From assembly GCA_038087015.1 (NCBI GenBank), contig JASBNA010000013.1, forward strand, positions 186,001 to 250,000: a DNA stretch of 64,000 nt. The letters are read 5' to 3'. Each line of letters opens with the position of its first letter. The first letter of the stretch is position 1. Both the position numbers and the translations under genes were made by a program. Shown here piece after piece: positions 49,593 to 60,260 of the stretch. This stretch comes from Cerrena zonata. Lineage: Eukaryota > Basidiomycota > Agaricomycetes > Polyporales > Cerrenaceae. Below the pieces are notes generated by a model, which saw only the letters and a list, made by a program, of their open reading frames with translations, was not told the origin of the DNA and did not search any database.

Positions 49593-50840
49593 ATGTCTAA
49601 AGGTAAAGTTTGTTTGGCCTACTCTGGTGGTTTAGATACTTCTGTTATCTTAGCTTGGTTATTGGAACAAGGTTATGAAGTTATCGCTTTCTTAGCTAAC
49701 ATTGGTCAAGAAGAAGATTTTGAAGCTGCTGAAAAAAAGGCATTGGCCATTGGTGCTACCAAGTTTGTTGTTGTTGATGTTAGAAAAGAGTTTGTTGAAA
49801 AAGTTTGTTTCCCAGCCATCCAAGCTAATGCTGTTTATGAAAATGTTTACTTATTAGGTACCTCATTGGCTAGACCAGTGATTGCCCAAGCTCAAATCAA
49901 GGTTGCTGAAGAAAATGGTTGTTTTGCTGTTTCTCATGGTTGTACTGGTAAAGGTAATGATCAAGTTAGATTTGAATTATCGTTTTACGCTTTAAAACCA
50001 GATGTTGTTGTCATTGCTCCATGGAGAGACCCAGAATTTTTCAACAGATTTGCTGGTAGAAATGATTTATTGGAATATGCTTCTTCTAAAGATATTCCAG
50101 TTGCTCAAACCAAGGCCAAACCATGGTCTACTGATGAAAATTTGGCTCATATTTCTTTCGAAGCTGGTATTTTAGAAAATCCAGATACCACTCCTCCAAA
50201 AGATATGTGGAAATTAACTGTTGATCCAACTGACGCTCCTAATACCCCAGAAGATTTCTCAGTCGTTTTCGAACAAGGTTTACCAGTTAAATTAGTCTTG
50301 GCTGGTGGTAAAACTATTACCGATCCTGTTGACTTATTCCTTGAAGCCAATGCTTTAGCTAGAAGACACGGGGTTGGTAGAATCGATATTGTTGAAAACA
50401 GATTCATCGGTATTAAATCTAGAGGTTGTTACGAAACCCCAGGTTTAACCATCTTGAGATCTGCTCACATTGATTTAGAAGGTTTAACCTTAGATCGTGA
50501 AGTTAGAGCCATCAGAGATCAATTTGTTACTCCAAGTTATGCCAAACAGTTATACAATGGTATGTACTTCACCCCTGAATGTGAATATGTCAGAGCTATG
50601 ATTCCACCATCTCAAAAAACTGTTAATGGTGTTGTCAGAGCCAGAGTTTACAAAGGTAACTTCATTGTCTTGGGTAGATCTTCAGACACTGAAAAATTAT
50701 ATGATGAAACTGAATCTTCTATGGATGAATTGACTGGTTTCTCTCCAGAAGATACCTCTGGTTTCATTGCTGTTCAATCTATCAGAATTAAGAAATATGG
50801 TGAAGCCGCTAGAGAAAAAAACCAACCATTAGACTTGTAA
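49593..50840 (+). CDS. ARG1: Argininosuccinate synthase
   Basis: 415 residues from ATG 49593. It joins citrulline and aspartate with ATP to give argininosuccinate, the penultimate step of arginine synthesis, in the cytosol. Seen: N-terminal ATP-pyrophosphatase loop AYSGGLDTSVILAWLLEQGY (9-28), GTSLARPVIA (about 89-98), SHGCTGKGNDQVRFE (115-129), RNDLLEYASSKDIPV and the GRIDIVENRFIGIKSRGCYETPG block (about 258-280). Length is standard. I find no in-frame CTG and strong use of TTA/TTG leucine codons, as expected for a well-expressed CTG-clade gene. The Gcn4 site and TATA box upstream support amino-acid-starvation control. Confidence 0.98.
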   Translation: MSKGKVCLAYSGGLDTSVILAWLLEQGYEVIAFLANIGQEEDFEAAEKKALAIGATKFVVVDVRKEFVEKVCFPAIQANAVYENVYLLGTSLARPVIAQAQIKVAEENGCFAVSHGCTGKGNDQVRFELSFYALKPDVVVIAPWRDPEFFNRFAGRNDLLEYASSKDIPVAQTKAKPWSTDENLAHISFEAGILENPDTTPPKDMWKLTVDPTDAPNTPEDFSVVFEQGLPVKLVLAGGKTITDPVDLFLEANALARRHGVGRIDIVENRFIGIKSRGCYETPGLTILRSAHIDLEGLTLDREVRAIRDQFVTPSYAKQLYNGMYFTPECEYVRAMIPPSQKTVNGVVRARVYKGNFIVLGRSSDTEKLYDETESSMDELTGFSPEDTSGFIAVQSIRIKKYGEAAREKNQPLDL

Positions 50841-51022
50841 ACATGAAACATAACTTTAACGAAATAATATATTTAACAAAAACGAGTACTTTGCGAATAC
50901 TCAATGTATTTTAGCTATTATATAAACATAAAATATACATAATTATTGATACGAAGAAAGCTTTCTATACTGAATTTTGCAACTTCTCTGATAGCCAAAA
51001 GAAGATAAGTCCAAGAAATGTA

Positions 51023-54000
51023 CTAGTCATTTTTAAAGTCTAATACAAGATCATTATCGACATCATACTTTTCTCCCACGAGATTTTTGACAGCAAACGA
51101 AATTTGATCAAGTCTTTTATAAATCAAATGAGATAATAATAACGTTACAACATTCAAACGGCCATCTGGGCTGAATAGCCTGTCGAAGTCTAATCTATCC
51201 AAAAAATTTTGGGAACTAGTTTCATAGCTTCTTCCATTTGTGTAAAACCTTTCACTTAAAGAAACCTTATTGATTCCCCATTGGGTTCTCAAGATATCGA
51301 GATGTTTTATAGATAAGTTAGAAGACAAAACTTTCGGCAAAGGACTTTTGGATCTTAGGGATTGTGATGTCATATGTACTAATGAAAAAATGTCAGCGGT
51401 TAAATCTATATCACACCAACCAGCTCGGTGAATGATATGATCCATCCAATCATTGGGATCTTTAACTTGATCGACAATAGTAAACATCATGAAATATAAT
51501 TGAACCACGTCGTTTATTAATGAATGTAGTTTAGTATATTTATCTTGTGGCCATAGACCATATAGTGGAACCTCATATTGAATTGGTTTCATAAGAGCCT
51601 TCACTTTTGCTAATGTCAACAATATATGTCTAAACCTCTCAACAAGAATGTCATGTCTATTAAGAACATGAAGATCTGGACTCTTGATTCTTTGCATTGC
51701 CAATTTGGTGACATTACAGTGCAAGTTACCAGTTGCCTCAAGGGCGTTTGCTAAGGATTTTCTAACAGCAGCTTTACTACTATTAACTTTGGGGAATACA
51801 GTGGCCAAGAAAGCTGCCACTAAACCAATCACAACACTGATGAATCTAGTTACAGCCGGACGAAGACCGTGTCCTATGTTGGCCAACTGGTTATATGTAT
51901 CGACCCAACTTGTCCCTAAGGTTAAGACCGGAGTTATAGCAATCATTACTGATGGCATAGCACTAACATGCAGAGCATGATGTCTGTAGTATGCAAGGAA
52001 AAAGTACACTACAGCAGTTACTGGTAGATAACCTCTTTCCTTCCCGGTGGATATATACCATGCTACCAATCCAACAAGAGAACCCAAAAACGAATAGACA
52101 ATCTTACAAACAAACATGTATATAGTTTCGGCTGAATACTCCGAAGTTGAAACAGCGCATGTAATTGGAAGCCAAATCAATCTATTACTGAAATACCAAC
52201 CTGCAGTTGTACGACAATAATACGGGATAGAACAGATAGTAACCAAACCACCTACTCTAATCCAAAACCATAAATGTTCATTTAAAATGTAATGGTTATA
52301 AAACTTGATGCAAATACTACCTACTTTCATGAACATGTTAGAAGGTTGTAAAGCATCTGGGTCCCTAGCCTTCACCTGTTCTTCTAGGAATTGCTTTGAC
52401 AGAAGAGTTGGATCTTCTGTAGTTAGATTTGATTGGAAAGTTGATTTACTGCTATACTTTGAATAAGTGAAATACGTGATTATTCTGGGTTTTGGTCTTG
52501 AATGGTCTAAATCAATAAGCAAATCGATAACCTTCAATAGTTCCTTAGATTGTTCTTGAACAATGTAAAACAACAATGATGATTGACTAACAAAAGTCAA
52601 AACTGTTTCTTCATTTTTATTTAATTCTCTCATTAATACGCTTCTTTGTCTCTCTGCGTGTGAAAGGTTCTTTAATTCATCAGTCAATTTTTTCTTAATC
52701 GAAACAATTTTTTCATTATTAAGTTTCTGTTCTGCTTCACATTTACGACGAATGGAAGGAATAAAAAGACTAGCTGTTCGGTAATTATTTGCAGCAAAAA
52801 TCCAATTCACAATTACATCAAAGGCTTCATTGTTACATATTAACATTGGCCTGAAGACCTCGTTGATTTGGTCTGTAATGAAGTCAAGATCTGCCAAAGT
52901 TACTCGTTCATTAGGATCTTGCCCTTCAAATCTGTTCTTTAATTCAGATATACGCTTTTCATTCTCGAATTGACCAACCTCATAATATGATTCTCTTAAT
53001 GTTGATAGAAGCTTACCATGAGCTGAGCTTTGAAATGTGCTAGCAACACTAGCTCGACGTTGTAATCCAGCAAAAATATTGGAAGCCGCATCTTTTCTTT
53101 CAGCCAATAGTTGATAAAAATATTCCATACCTGCAGTTATACTAATAAGGTTTTTCAAATGAGATCTATATTCAGCAAGAGTTCCAGGATCAAAACGACC
53201 ATAAGAAATTTCATATTTAGCAGTAAAAGCGAATAAATCTAAAGCTGGAACTTTGATTCTAAGCAGGGTGATATCTTTCGAAAATTGCAGAAAGTTTCGA
53301 AAGTTATCAGCAGATGGTTTAAGGGACATAACAAGTCTAGAATTGCATTTATTGACATTTCCGAGAGCCTTAAGAATATTTCCTGACGCTCCGAAATATT
53401 TATAACTTGAAGTAAATGGGAAAACAAATAAACCTGTTACAAGCCTCATACAATAGGATAGCCCCATAGGCTTCATAACAATAAAACCTATAGCCTTAGG
53501 TGCAAATATAGGAATCATTACATTATATGAACATTGAATTACGTGCATTATAACTGCACTAACAAAACCCATACGCATCACAGGATGGAACTTTTCACAC
53601 AAACCGAAAACTGTCATACCTACGATTAATGCAAGAATCCAAATAACGGAAGCTTTTGTTTCTAAATATCTGCCACTGAAAAATTGAGCCTCTAAGCAAG
53701 TTTCACCATTCTCTCGGGTACAAATTCCTTCTTCAATTAATTCTGCAAGTAAAAGTTCAGCAGTGGGCCAACCTCTTATCTTTGCCTGGATGGCCATAGC
53801 AACAACTGAAAATAGCCATCCCCAAATCATAAAAAAACCCGCAAGAAATGTTACCATCAAGTTAAGACTTATCAGTTGGCCACCTGGAGCAATAATAAAT
53901 AGCATGATTTGAAATAAATACGCCCCACCACCCAACCAATGACTAATTTTGGGAATTACGCAGAATATAACAGTTATCCACACCAGAATCCACGTTGAAA

Positions 54001-54307
54001 ATGCAGTTCGAAAAGAGTTCATGTCCAAATGATCTAAAAACCAACCAGGTCTAAATGTTTCTAGGTATTTACGCCATATTGGCTTTCTTTTATTAACTTT
54101 TTCCTGACTGATATCAGACGTTGCGTCCGATTCTTTATAAACATTGAAGGGACCGTCACCATCACTGATGTCTATTTCCTTATTATGAGCAGAACTCTTC
54201 GGAGTTGATTCATTCTCGTTTGCTGGGTCATAACTTTGAGGTTGCACAATAGAGGACCCTGAAATTGTTTCTTCCAAGGACTGCGCAGAATTTCGATTAG
54301 ACAGCAT
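51023..54307 (-). CDS. BRE4: BRE4-like FUSC/ArAE-family membrane protein
   Basis: 1,094 residues from ATG 54307-54305. After a polar N-terminus of about 90 residues there is a first membrane cluster (about 100-310: TAFSTWILVWITVIFCVIP, ...GGAYLFQIMLFIIAPGGQL, ...VIWILALIVGMTVFGL). A long soluble coiled region follows (about 320-650), then a second membrane cluster (about 675-830) containing CKIVYSFLGSLVGLVAWYISTGKERGY, and a soluble C-terminal domain. This two-cluster layout and length match yeast Bre4 (1,125), linked to brefeldin A sensitivity, in the family with aromatic-acid-exporter and DUF2421 domains. The transported compound is unknown. The gene is intact across 3.3 kb. Confidence 0.8.
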   Translation of the reverse strand: MLSNRNSAQSLEETISGSSIVQPQSYDPANENESTPKSSAHNKEIDISDGDGPFNVYKESDATSDISQEKVNKRKPIWRKYLETFRPGWFLDHLDMNSFRTAFSTWILVWITVIFCVIPKISHWLGGGAYLFQIMLFIIAPGGQLISLNLMVTFLAGFFMIWGWLFSVVAMAIQAKIRGWPTAELLLAELIEEGICTRENGETCLEAQFFSGRYLETKASVIWILALIVGMTVFGLCEKFHPVMRMGFVSAVIMHVIQCSYNVMIPIFAPKAIGFIVMKPMGLSYCMRLVTGLFVFPFTSSYKYFGASGNILKALGNVNKCNSRLVMSLKPSADNFRNFLQFSKDITLLRIKVPALDLFAFTAKYEISYGRFDPGTLAEYRSHLKNLISITAGMEYFYQLLAERKDAASNIFAGLQRRASVASTFQSSAHGKLLSTLRESYYEVGQFENEKRISELKNRFEGQDPNERVTLADLDFITDQINEVFRPMLICNNEAFDVIVNWIFAANNYRTASLFIPSIRRKCEAEQKLNNEKIVSIKKKLTDELKNLSHAERQRSVLMRELNKNEETVLTFVSQSSLLFYIVQEQSKELLKVIDLLIDLDHSRPKPRIITYFTYSKYSSKSTFQSNLTTEDPTLLSKQFLEEQVKARDPDALQPSNMFMKVGSICIKFYNHYILNEHLWFWIRVGGLVTICSIPYYCRTTAGWYFSNRLIWLPITCAVSTSEYSAETIYMFVCKIVYSFLGSLVGLVAWYISTGKERGYLPVTAVVYFFLAYYRHHALHVSAMPSVMIAITPVLTLGTSWVDTYNQLANIGHGLRPAVTRFISVVIGLVAAFLATVFPKVNSSKAAVRKSLANALEATGNLHCNVTKLAMQRIKSPDLHVLNRHDILVERFRHILLTLAKVKALMKPIQYEVPLYGLWPQDKYTKLHSLINDVVQLYFMMFTIVDQVKDPNDWMDHIIHRAGWCDIDLTADIFSLVHMTSQSLRSKSPLPKVLSSNLSIKHLDILRTQWGINKVSLSERFYTNGRSYETSSQNFLDRLDFDRLFSPDGRLNVVTLLLSHLIYKRLDQISFAVKNLVGEKYDVDNDLVLDFKND

Positions 54308-54558
54308 TGTGGATTATTCAGTAACCTCTACTTGAAAACAATTATGGGAGCTTATTATTATTTATAGTTACCCTGGCAAAATTCAGCCTTCACTACCATT
54401 ACATCCCTTTAACATGTGCTGAACTTCTATCTTCAGCCGATTGCTTCGTCGGCCTTTTCGTTCGAACCGACTTTTTTTCAGATTGCGACCGTTATATAAT
54501 TTTTTTTTTTGTTTTTTTTTTTATTTCGGTTTTTTCGCTTTATTGGACATTTTTGGTC

Positions 54559-56040
54559 TCACGACAACTGTTTGCACCATTCAGTGAGTTTACTTAAATA
54601 CTCGGGGATATGCTTACCTATTAGGTTGGTAGGGACGGAGCGTTTAGCAGTTGGGTTTGTTTTGCTGAGTTCGAAATGGTCGTTAAGTTGACTAATTAGT
54701 TTGTTTAAAATAATGTAAGCTTTGGGGTACTCTGGTGTATCAGTATTTGGTTTCTTGTTTTCCTGTTTGATTGGTGTAGACTCTATATCTTCGATAAAGG
54801 CATCTTGATTATTGAAGTAGTACCAGCTTGTGAGCCATAAGACCTTGTTGAACATGGGGAATCTGAACTTACTTGGTACTCTGGTCTTTTTCTCAATGTC
54901 ATTGATTTTAAGATGCATCTCAAGACTATTTAGCAGCAAAAAATTACCACCTATGACTACCGAGTCTTCAGGCGTATACACTGCGTGGATCCAGCCACTT
55001 GGGATGATGAACAAGTCTCCTTCCTGTAAGGTTGTCTTGAAACCACCGGCTGGTTTGCTTTGTCTGCCTTTATAACTCTTGGTGTAATCCCCAAACCAGG
55101 TAAAGTTTTGATGCGGTTCCTGACACCAAGCAGTGTATAAATACAAGTTAAGGTCGGTTGGAGGGTACATTAAGAATGTCTTTTTGCCCTTGCATACCGT
55201 ATAGTAAACACAAGTACCTGAAAAATCTAGATGGAAATCAGTGTAAGATGATTTGACGGACATTAAACAGTACTTTGTCACTTGAGGACGGGGTTGATTC
55301 TTTTCTCCGTATGTCCATACTTTATCCACTAAGTCCAAGTCTTTGACAACATTGGGTCGAGAAAATGCCTTGCCTATATCGTCAACCTGTGATACCTCCA
55401 ACGAGATTACATTTCGAATTCGATCTCTACTTTCTGCATCGGTATAGAAATACTCTTTCCATTTACTCATGTTCCAACCGGGCAGAACCCCCTGCTGGGT
55501 AAGAACATCCATGACTTCAACTGGAGTGTCACCGCCTACCTTATCTTCTATGTACTGAACACTGATTTCTTCACGGCCAGCTGGTAATTTCATTCCTGAT
55601 TTTTCTAAGTCAACTTGGGGTATAAGTACCGGCTTCGGTAACCCGGTCCTAAGCACGTATTCTTTATTCAATTGATCGGACTCTAGCACTTCTATATAGG
55701 GGTTCTTTTCTTCATTGGTTGCATCAGGTTCGAAGTTTAGGAAATTGCTTACATGATGATGATTTGCTTTATCAATTGCAAATGTTTCACCTTCATTAAG
55801 AGCAACATAATCGATTTGAACCCTAGCCCTCTTCAGTTTCCTCCTGAAGGACGATTCCCCGTGTTGGGCAGAACATACTTGACAATGGTAGGTGTTTAAA
55901 TTCTTTATCTCGGGTTGGGTGAGTTTGGTGCAAATGGCATGATACCATTTCTTGCATACATCACACTGTATCCACGACGTGGATTTGGGGCTATCCAACG
56001 GATCCCCAACACATAAAGCACATGCCTCCAAGCTACTCAT
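54559..56040 (-). CDS. JHD1: JmjC histone H3-K36 demethylase with PHD finger
   Basis: 493 residues from ATG 56040-56038 (the open frame extends only to a TTG). N-terminal PHD finger about 7-58 (CALCVGDP...WIQCDVCKKWYHAICT...YHCQVC). The JmjC domain has the iron-binding HLDFSGTCVYYTVCKGKKTF (HxD near residue 268) and the distal His in IIPSGWIHAVYTPEDSVVIGGNF (near 351). Downstream helical region has WLTSWYYFNNQ. Order and length match S. cerevisiae Jhd1 (492), a KDM2-type demethylase of H3K36. It is divergent from the kinase-like gene with 223 bp between starts. Confidence 0.93.
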   Translation of the reverse strand: MSSLEACALCVGDPLDSPKSTSWIQCDVCKKWYHAICTKLTQPEIKNLNTYHCQVCSAQHGESSFRRKLKRARVQIDYVALNEGETFAIDKANHHHVSNFLNFEPDATNEEKNPYIEVLESDQLNKEYVLRTGLPKPVLIPQVDLEKSGMKLPAGREEISVQYIEDKVGGDTPVEVMDVLTQQGVLPGWNMSKWKEYFYTDAESRDRIRNVISLEVSQVDDIGKAFSRPNVVKDLDLVDKVWTYGEKNQPRPQVTKYCLMSVKSSYTDFHLDFSGTCVYYTVCKGKKTFLMYPPTDLNLYLYTAWCQEPHQNFTWFGDYTKSYKGRQSKPAGGFKTTLQEGDLFIIPSGWIHAVYTPEDSVVIGGNFLLLNSLEMHLKINDIEKKTRVPSKFRFPMFNKVLWLTSWYYFNNQDAFIEDIESTPIKQENKKPNTDTPEYPKAYIILNKLISQLNDHFELSKTNPTAKRSVPTNLIGKHIPEYLSKLTEWCKQLS

Positions 56041-56263
56041 CTTCAATTGTGTCGTTAAGTCTTCGATGGACTCGTAGGTGGACTTTCTATTATACTAGTG
56101 ATTTGGGCCCGTGAAGTAGCGTTTTTTTTTTTTCAGTTGCACCATTTCATTGTCCGTTTTTTCCTCTGTAACTGAGATTTTGCACTTGACTCATTAGATG
56201 TCTATCTTTCTTAGCTCTAGTATCCTTAGAATTGGAATATTTGTCACAGTTTGAACTGGTACC

Positions 56264-57613
56264 ATGATTAGAATAAGTCATCTGTTGCACAAGCAGCTTG
56301 CTATAAGCTTGAAAAGCTATCAGAGCAGGCTGATAAGACAAATCCAATGTTTTTCCAGCAGCTCCAAAAGATTCAACTCACAAGAAACCTCATCAAAGGT
56401 ATCATCTTCGGAGCAGCAGAGAGCGTTTCTTAAGGAATATAAGATCCGGTCGTCGTTAGAAAGACTCATCTACTATTATGCATCCAAACCTCTCCCCAAA
56501 TTTTCAATCAAAGCGTTGTATGACCAATCTCGAAAATTATCAGAGCCCTTCATCTTGCAAAATGCAAGAGATACAGTGGAAGCCTTGCTTGCGTATAATG
56601 CAAGGAGACTTAAGGAGTTCAGAAATTTGCCTTATCTAGTGATGTTAAATCCTCTGATATCTGAATCGTACAACATGTACCTTAAATCAATGTCAGCATT
56701 GCTTAATGCTTCATTGAATCCTCCACTCACGGTCAAAGATAATGAAGAATTTCAAGAAAGCACGCTTAATGCTTTTATCAACATTCATGCGGATACTTTA
56801 CCGGGCTTATCCAAAGGATTTGGCGAGGTGATCCATTTGATATCTCTTGAACAGATTAAACAATTTTTAGATGTGCATTTGAAAGAACGTATCAGTATGC
56901 GTCTTATTGTGCACCAGCATATTGAATTGTCAAAGGCATTAAATAACCCTGCTGGATACGAAAAAGGTGGTGATTTCAATGGGGTAATCAAAAATCTTAA
57001 TATTCTGGATATTGTTAGGAAAAATGCCGAATTAGTGAACGATATCTGTTTGATGAAGTATGATACAGCCATTCCTATAAAGATAGATCATAATCTATAC
57101 CCAACCAGCTATTGGAGTAGACGTGATCCTCCTTTACAACTAGATGAGAAAACTGGAGATGTTTTCTTCCCGTACATTGAATATCATCTCGATTATATCT
57201 TTATGGAACTATTTAAAAACGCATTTCGTTCCCATGCAGAAAACAAAATTTCTGATCCAGTCCAAATCACCATCTCTACCTCTTCCAATCCTTCCTATCT
57301 AGAAGTAAGAATACGTGATAAAGGTAAAGGTATATCGCAAAATACTTTAAACCATATCTTTGACTATTCCTTCACAACATATGAGTCAAATGAAGGTGAA
57401 GCCTACAAGACCCTAAATGTTCCACCCGGATTAGGAGGCAACACTGTAGCGGGTATGGGTTATGGCCTTCCTTTACTGAAAAACTACGTTGAAATCTTTA
57501 ACGACACCTTGCATGAACATTCTGACGATGGTCCTAGTATAAAAGGTCTGTTATCGGTACAAAGCTATTACGGTTGGGGTACCGATGTCTATCTCAAGAC
57601 TGTTGGTGTCTGA
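56264..57613 (+). CDS. Mitochondrial pyruvate dehydrogenase kinase-like protein (PDK/BCKDK family)
   Basis: 449 residues from ATG 56264. The start is rich in Arg/Ser/Gln without acids for about 38 residues, a likely mitochondrial presequence. The N-terminal four-helix domain is followed by a GHKL ATPase domain: YIEYHLDYIFMELFKNAFRSH (N-box), VRIRDKGKGISQ (G1-type DxGxG), FDYSFTTYES (F-box) and AGMGYGLPLLKNYVEIF (G2-type). All belong to the PDK/BCKDK family, which phosphorylates and inactivates the E1-alpha subunit. Yeast has Pkp1 and Pkp2; I cannot firmly assign this one. Confidence 0.87.
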   Translation: MIRISHLLHKQLAISLKSYQSRLIRQIQCFSSSSKRFNSQETSSKVSSSEQQRAFLKEYKIRSSLERLIYYYASKPLPKFSIKALYDQSRKLSEPFILQNARDTVEALLAYNARRLKEFRNLPYLVMLNPLISESYNMYLKSMSALLNASLNPPLTVKDNEEFQESTLNAFINIHADTLPGLSKGFGEVIHLISLEQIKQFLDVHLKERISMRLIVHQHIELSKALNNPAGYEKGGDFNGVIKNLNILDIVRKNAELVNDICLMKYDTAIPIKIDHNLYPTSYWSRRDPPLQLDEKTGDVFFPYIEYHLDYIFMELFKNAFRSHAENKISDPVQITISTSSNPSYLEVRIRDKGKGISQNTLNHIFDYSFTTYESNEGEAYKTLNVPPGLGGNTVAGMGYGLPLLKNYVEIFNDTLHEHSDDGPSIKGLLSVQSYYGWGTDVYLKTVGV

Positions 57614-57891
57614 TGTTGTTCGTCTATAGTCTTTAATAGTAATCGAATCTAATGATGATAATTATGTAATCGTTTCTATTGTACTAAGGTGATGTTCTAT
57701 GCGGGACTGGCTTGCGCTCGAAAAACTTAACTAGTGATCATAACATCTCCGTTCTTTTTTCTTTTCTTATTCTATCGGTTTATTCAAGGTTCAATTACGA
57801 AGTATTGAAAGGTAAGCTTGGGTTCCTCTATTCCATTCTTTTTCTGGTTAAAAAAAGCAGCTTTTCATCATAGAAATTGGCTGCTTTGGAT

Positions 57892-59955
57892 ATGGTTGAG
57901 CCAATGTTCGAAAGGTTTCTGGTTGATTATCTGGAAAACCATGCCGATGGTTCGGTGCCAATTACTTCTTTCCCGGTAGTTAAGCTTAGTAAGTCGGAGC
58001 TTAATGAACAATTGCATCCTATATTAATCAATAGTGACACGGGAGAGTGCAATCAAAACCTATGCACTTATTTTAAGATTATCATTGATAATTTATACTT
58101 TCCAGATGGAGAGACACCAAGCAATTACCATCATCTCTCAATTTACGCTTTAAAATTGCTTGATCTGAATCTTTTTGTTAAGAACTATAGGTTGTGCGTT
58201 GGGAAGATCTTGAGTTTACTCCAACTTTTCATTGATATTCAAAACAGCCCAGATGAGTTTGGTACTAATAAAGAATTACAGAGAGAAAGTGTTTGTATGA
58301 AAGAATTCCTTTGTATAACACTTTTACTTCTACTTAAGTTGAAAAATGAACAGAATAGTAATGAATTCAACCAGGAGGAAAATATGCATCCTAATTTTAG
58401 ATCCATTGATGCTGATTCACTCTTTGGGGTTTTGATAAATCTTGATTTTGTAACAATTATTGGAAATTTGATATCTGCCCATATAACCCACTCCGAAGTT
58501 AATCACGCTTCCTTTGTGTTCCTTAAATTTAGTGCTGATATCCTATTTGAGTACTTGTATAACGTTGTTCTATTATCGGATCAAGAATTTCATAGCTTGA
58601 CCAACCAAACAAATCTCATTCCTATTCTCATTAAAGATTTGCTTTCAAATGAAAACTTCAACAATTATGATATTGATGGTGACGATTTTGAAGATGAAGA
58701 TAAGTTGATCGCTTACGAAGAATTTAAATTGCTTCTTCTTATCAACGAACAATACTTAATGAAATCTTACAGCGCAAGAAGTATGAGCAATAAAGTTTTC
58801 GAAGGATTAATCAATGGTGTGGATAATGATTCTGTCCATGAGAAAACTTCTGCTTCCCGTAGTAGCATATCGGGTTTTATAAATTTATTGGTTTATCATA
58901 TAAACAGAGAAGAGTCTCATATTATCAAAATATTGATTCTTAAATTTCTATACTTGGTTTTTACAACATCCTATACTACGAAGTTGCCATATGTCAACGA
59001 CTTGAAAATCTTGATTGATATATTTATTCGTGAACTTAATGATCTTGATTATACAGATGATTCGTCTGACGAGAATAGAATACTCATCATTACTTACTTG
59101 AAAGTAATGTATCCATTATTGATGTTCTCTCAATTAAGTGAACTTCAACAGGGCTATAAAACTAAGGAAATCCTAGAATTACTACATAATCTAATTCTCA
59201 ATGGGGATTCTTCCAATAAATCAAGAACTAACTCTGATGACAAACAAGAGAATATCGTTGCCAAACTCGCTATGAAATGCTTATCAGTTTCTTGGTTGAA
59301 AAGAAAGAAAAAATCGACATCTCCTGGGTCTGATTCTTCAAATTCTAGCTCTCCAGTAATTACAAACAATTCATTGAAACATAAGAATAATAACAATTCT
59401 TCGGATGCGTCCTTAGAGTCTAAACTGAGCTTATCCAATACACACGATATAGCTGGGGCCCTTGATCTGAATGATTCGTCTGACTCTCTTGCTGCGTCCT
59501 TTACTAGAATTGCATCTGTGAGAGCATCCACGATAAACGACTATCACCAACACACAACTCTGCATAATCTTGCAACAAGTAACACTGACGATAGCCATAA
59601 TTCAATTGTTGAAAACAATGGTAACATTTTTTTGCAAGATTCAATCTCTAAGATCACTATTAAACAGCCAAGTGAAACTAGAAAATCCAATTTATTAGAT
59701 TTACCTAAAGAATACTTGAAAGAAAAGCCACTACCCCCAGTTTATGGATTCTATTCCGGAAATAGATCTAATGCATCGTCTAATTCGAATATCTCCACCT
59801 CTTCTTCAAATTCCTTACTTCAGAAAGCGTTGAAGAAAAAGGCACCACCACCTCCTCCTCCTCCACACTTGAAAGGTCCTATCAACGTACCATCTAGACA
59901 GCTTAATGATTCCAAGATTGCACCTCCTCCACCTCCTCCAAGACGCAGGCGTTAA
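57892..59955 (+). CDS. LDB17: Endocytosis regulator Ldb17 (SPIN90/Dip1 family)
   Basis: 687 residues from ATG 57892; the frame extends upstream only to a TTG at 57877. The N-terminal 450 residues form a helical armadillo-like domain resembling SPIN90, with a conserved-looking SHIIKILILKFLYLVFTTSYT region. The C-terminal 230 residues are Ser/Asn-rich and end with proline runs (KKKAPPPPPPPH and KIAPPPPPPRRRR), typical ligands for Sla1/Bzz1-type SH3 domains. Yeast Ldb17 (491) tunes actin patch assembly and relatives activate Arp2/3. The protein here is longer, mainly through the low-complexity insert. It shares a pathway with ARC18 in this window. Confidence 0.82.
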   Translation: MVEPMFERFLVDYLENHADGSVPITSFPVVKLSKSELNEQLHPILINSDTGECNQNLCTYFKIIIDNLYFPDGETPSNYHHLSIYALKLLDLNLFVKNYRLCVGKILSLLQLFIDIQNSPDEFGTNKELQRESVCMKEFLCITLLLLLKLKNEQNSNEFNQEENMHPNFRSIDADSLFGVLINLDFVTIIGNLISAHITHSEVNHASFVFLKFSADILFEYLYNVVLLSDQEFHSLTNQTNLIPILIKDLLSNENFNNYDIDGDDFEDEDKLIAYEEFKLLLLINEQYLMKSYSARSMSNKVFEGLINGVDNDSVHEKTSASRSSISGFINLLVYHINREESHIIKILILKFLYLVFTTSYTTKLPYVNDLKILIDIFIRELNDLDYTDDSSDENRILIITYLKVMYPLLMFSQLSELQQGYKTKEILELLHNLILNGDSSNKSRTNSDDKQENIVAKLAMKCLSVSWLKRKKKSTSPGSDSSNSSSPVITNNSLKHKNNNNSSDASLESKLSLSNTHDIAGALDLNDSSDSLAASFTRIASVRASTINDYHQHTTLHNLATSNTDDSHNSIVENNGNIFLQDSISKITIKQPSETRKSNLLDLPKEYLKEKPLPPVYGFYSGNRSNASSNSNISTSSSNSLLQKALKKKAPPPPPPPHLKGPINVPSRQLNDSKIAPPPPPPRRRR

Positions 59956-60260
59956 AATATTCCCCATTCAGCATAACAAATATTGATCATAGATGTCATT
60001 CACTTACTACTTGATTCTGTTACTCAGATCTTATTCTACTTGCTTTTTCCATTTATTCCTTTCTTATTTGTTCTTTTGTTTTGATTTGCTTGTTGTATTC
60101 CATTTCTTGTTTTATTATAAAATTACTTTCGGGTGACGACTCACTCCGTGTTTAGATACTAATAAAAGTAGATAGTTTAATTACTAATAAATTTGAAACT
60201 TTACGTTTGAATATTTATATTTGTATATATATTCATATATATTTATATTAGAGACTAGTA
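59956..60260. other. Convergent 3' region between LDB17 and PHO81
   Basis: 305 bp between convergent stops. AT-rich with TATATA words near 60215-60245. Nothing else is seen. Confidence 0.5.

Noticed and set aside
54440..54480. GTTCGAACC followed by T-run, like a tRNA B box and terminator
   Set aside because: The T-stem does not pair well, no matching A box and acceptor stem could be placed, and no cloverleaf forms.
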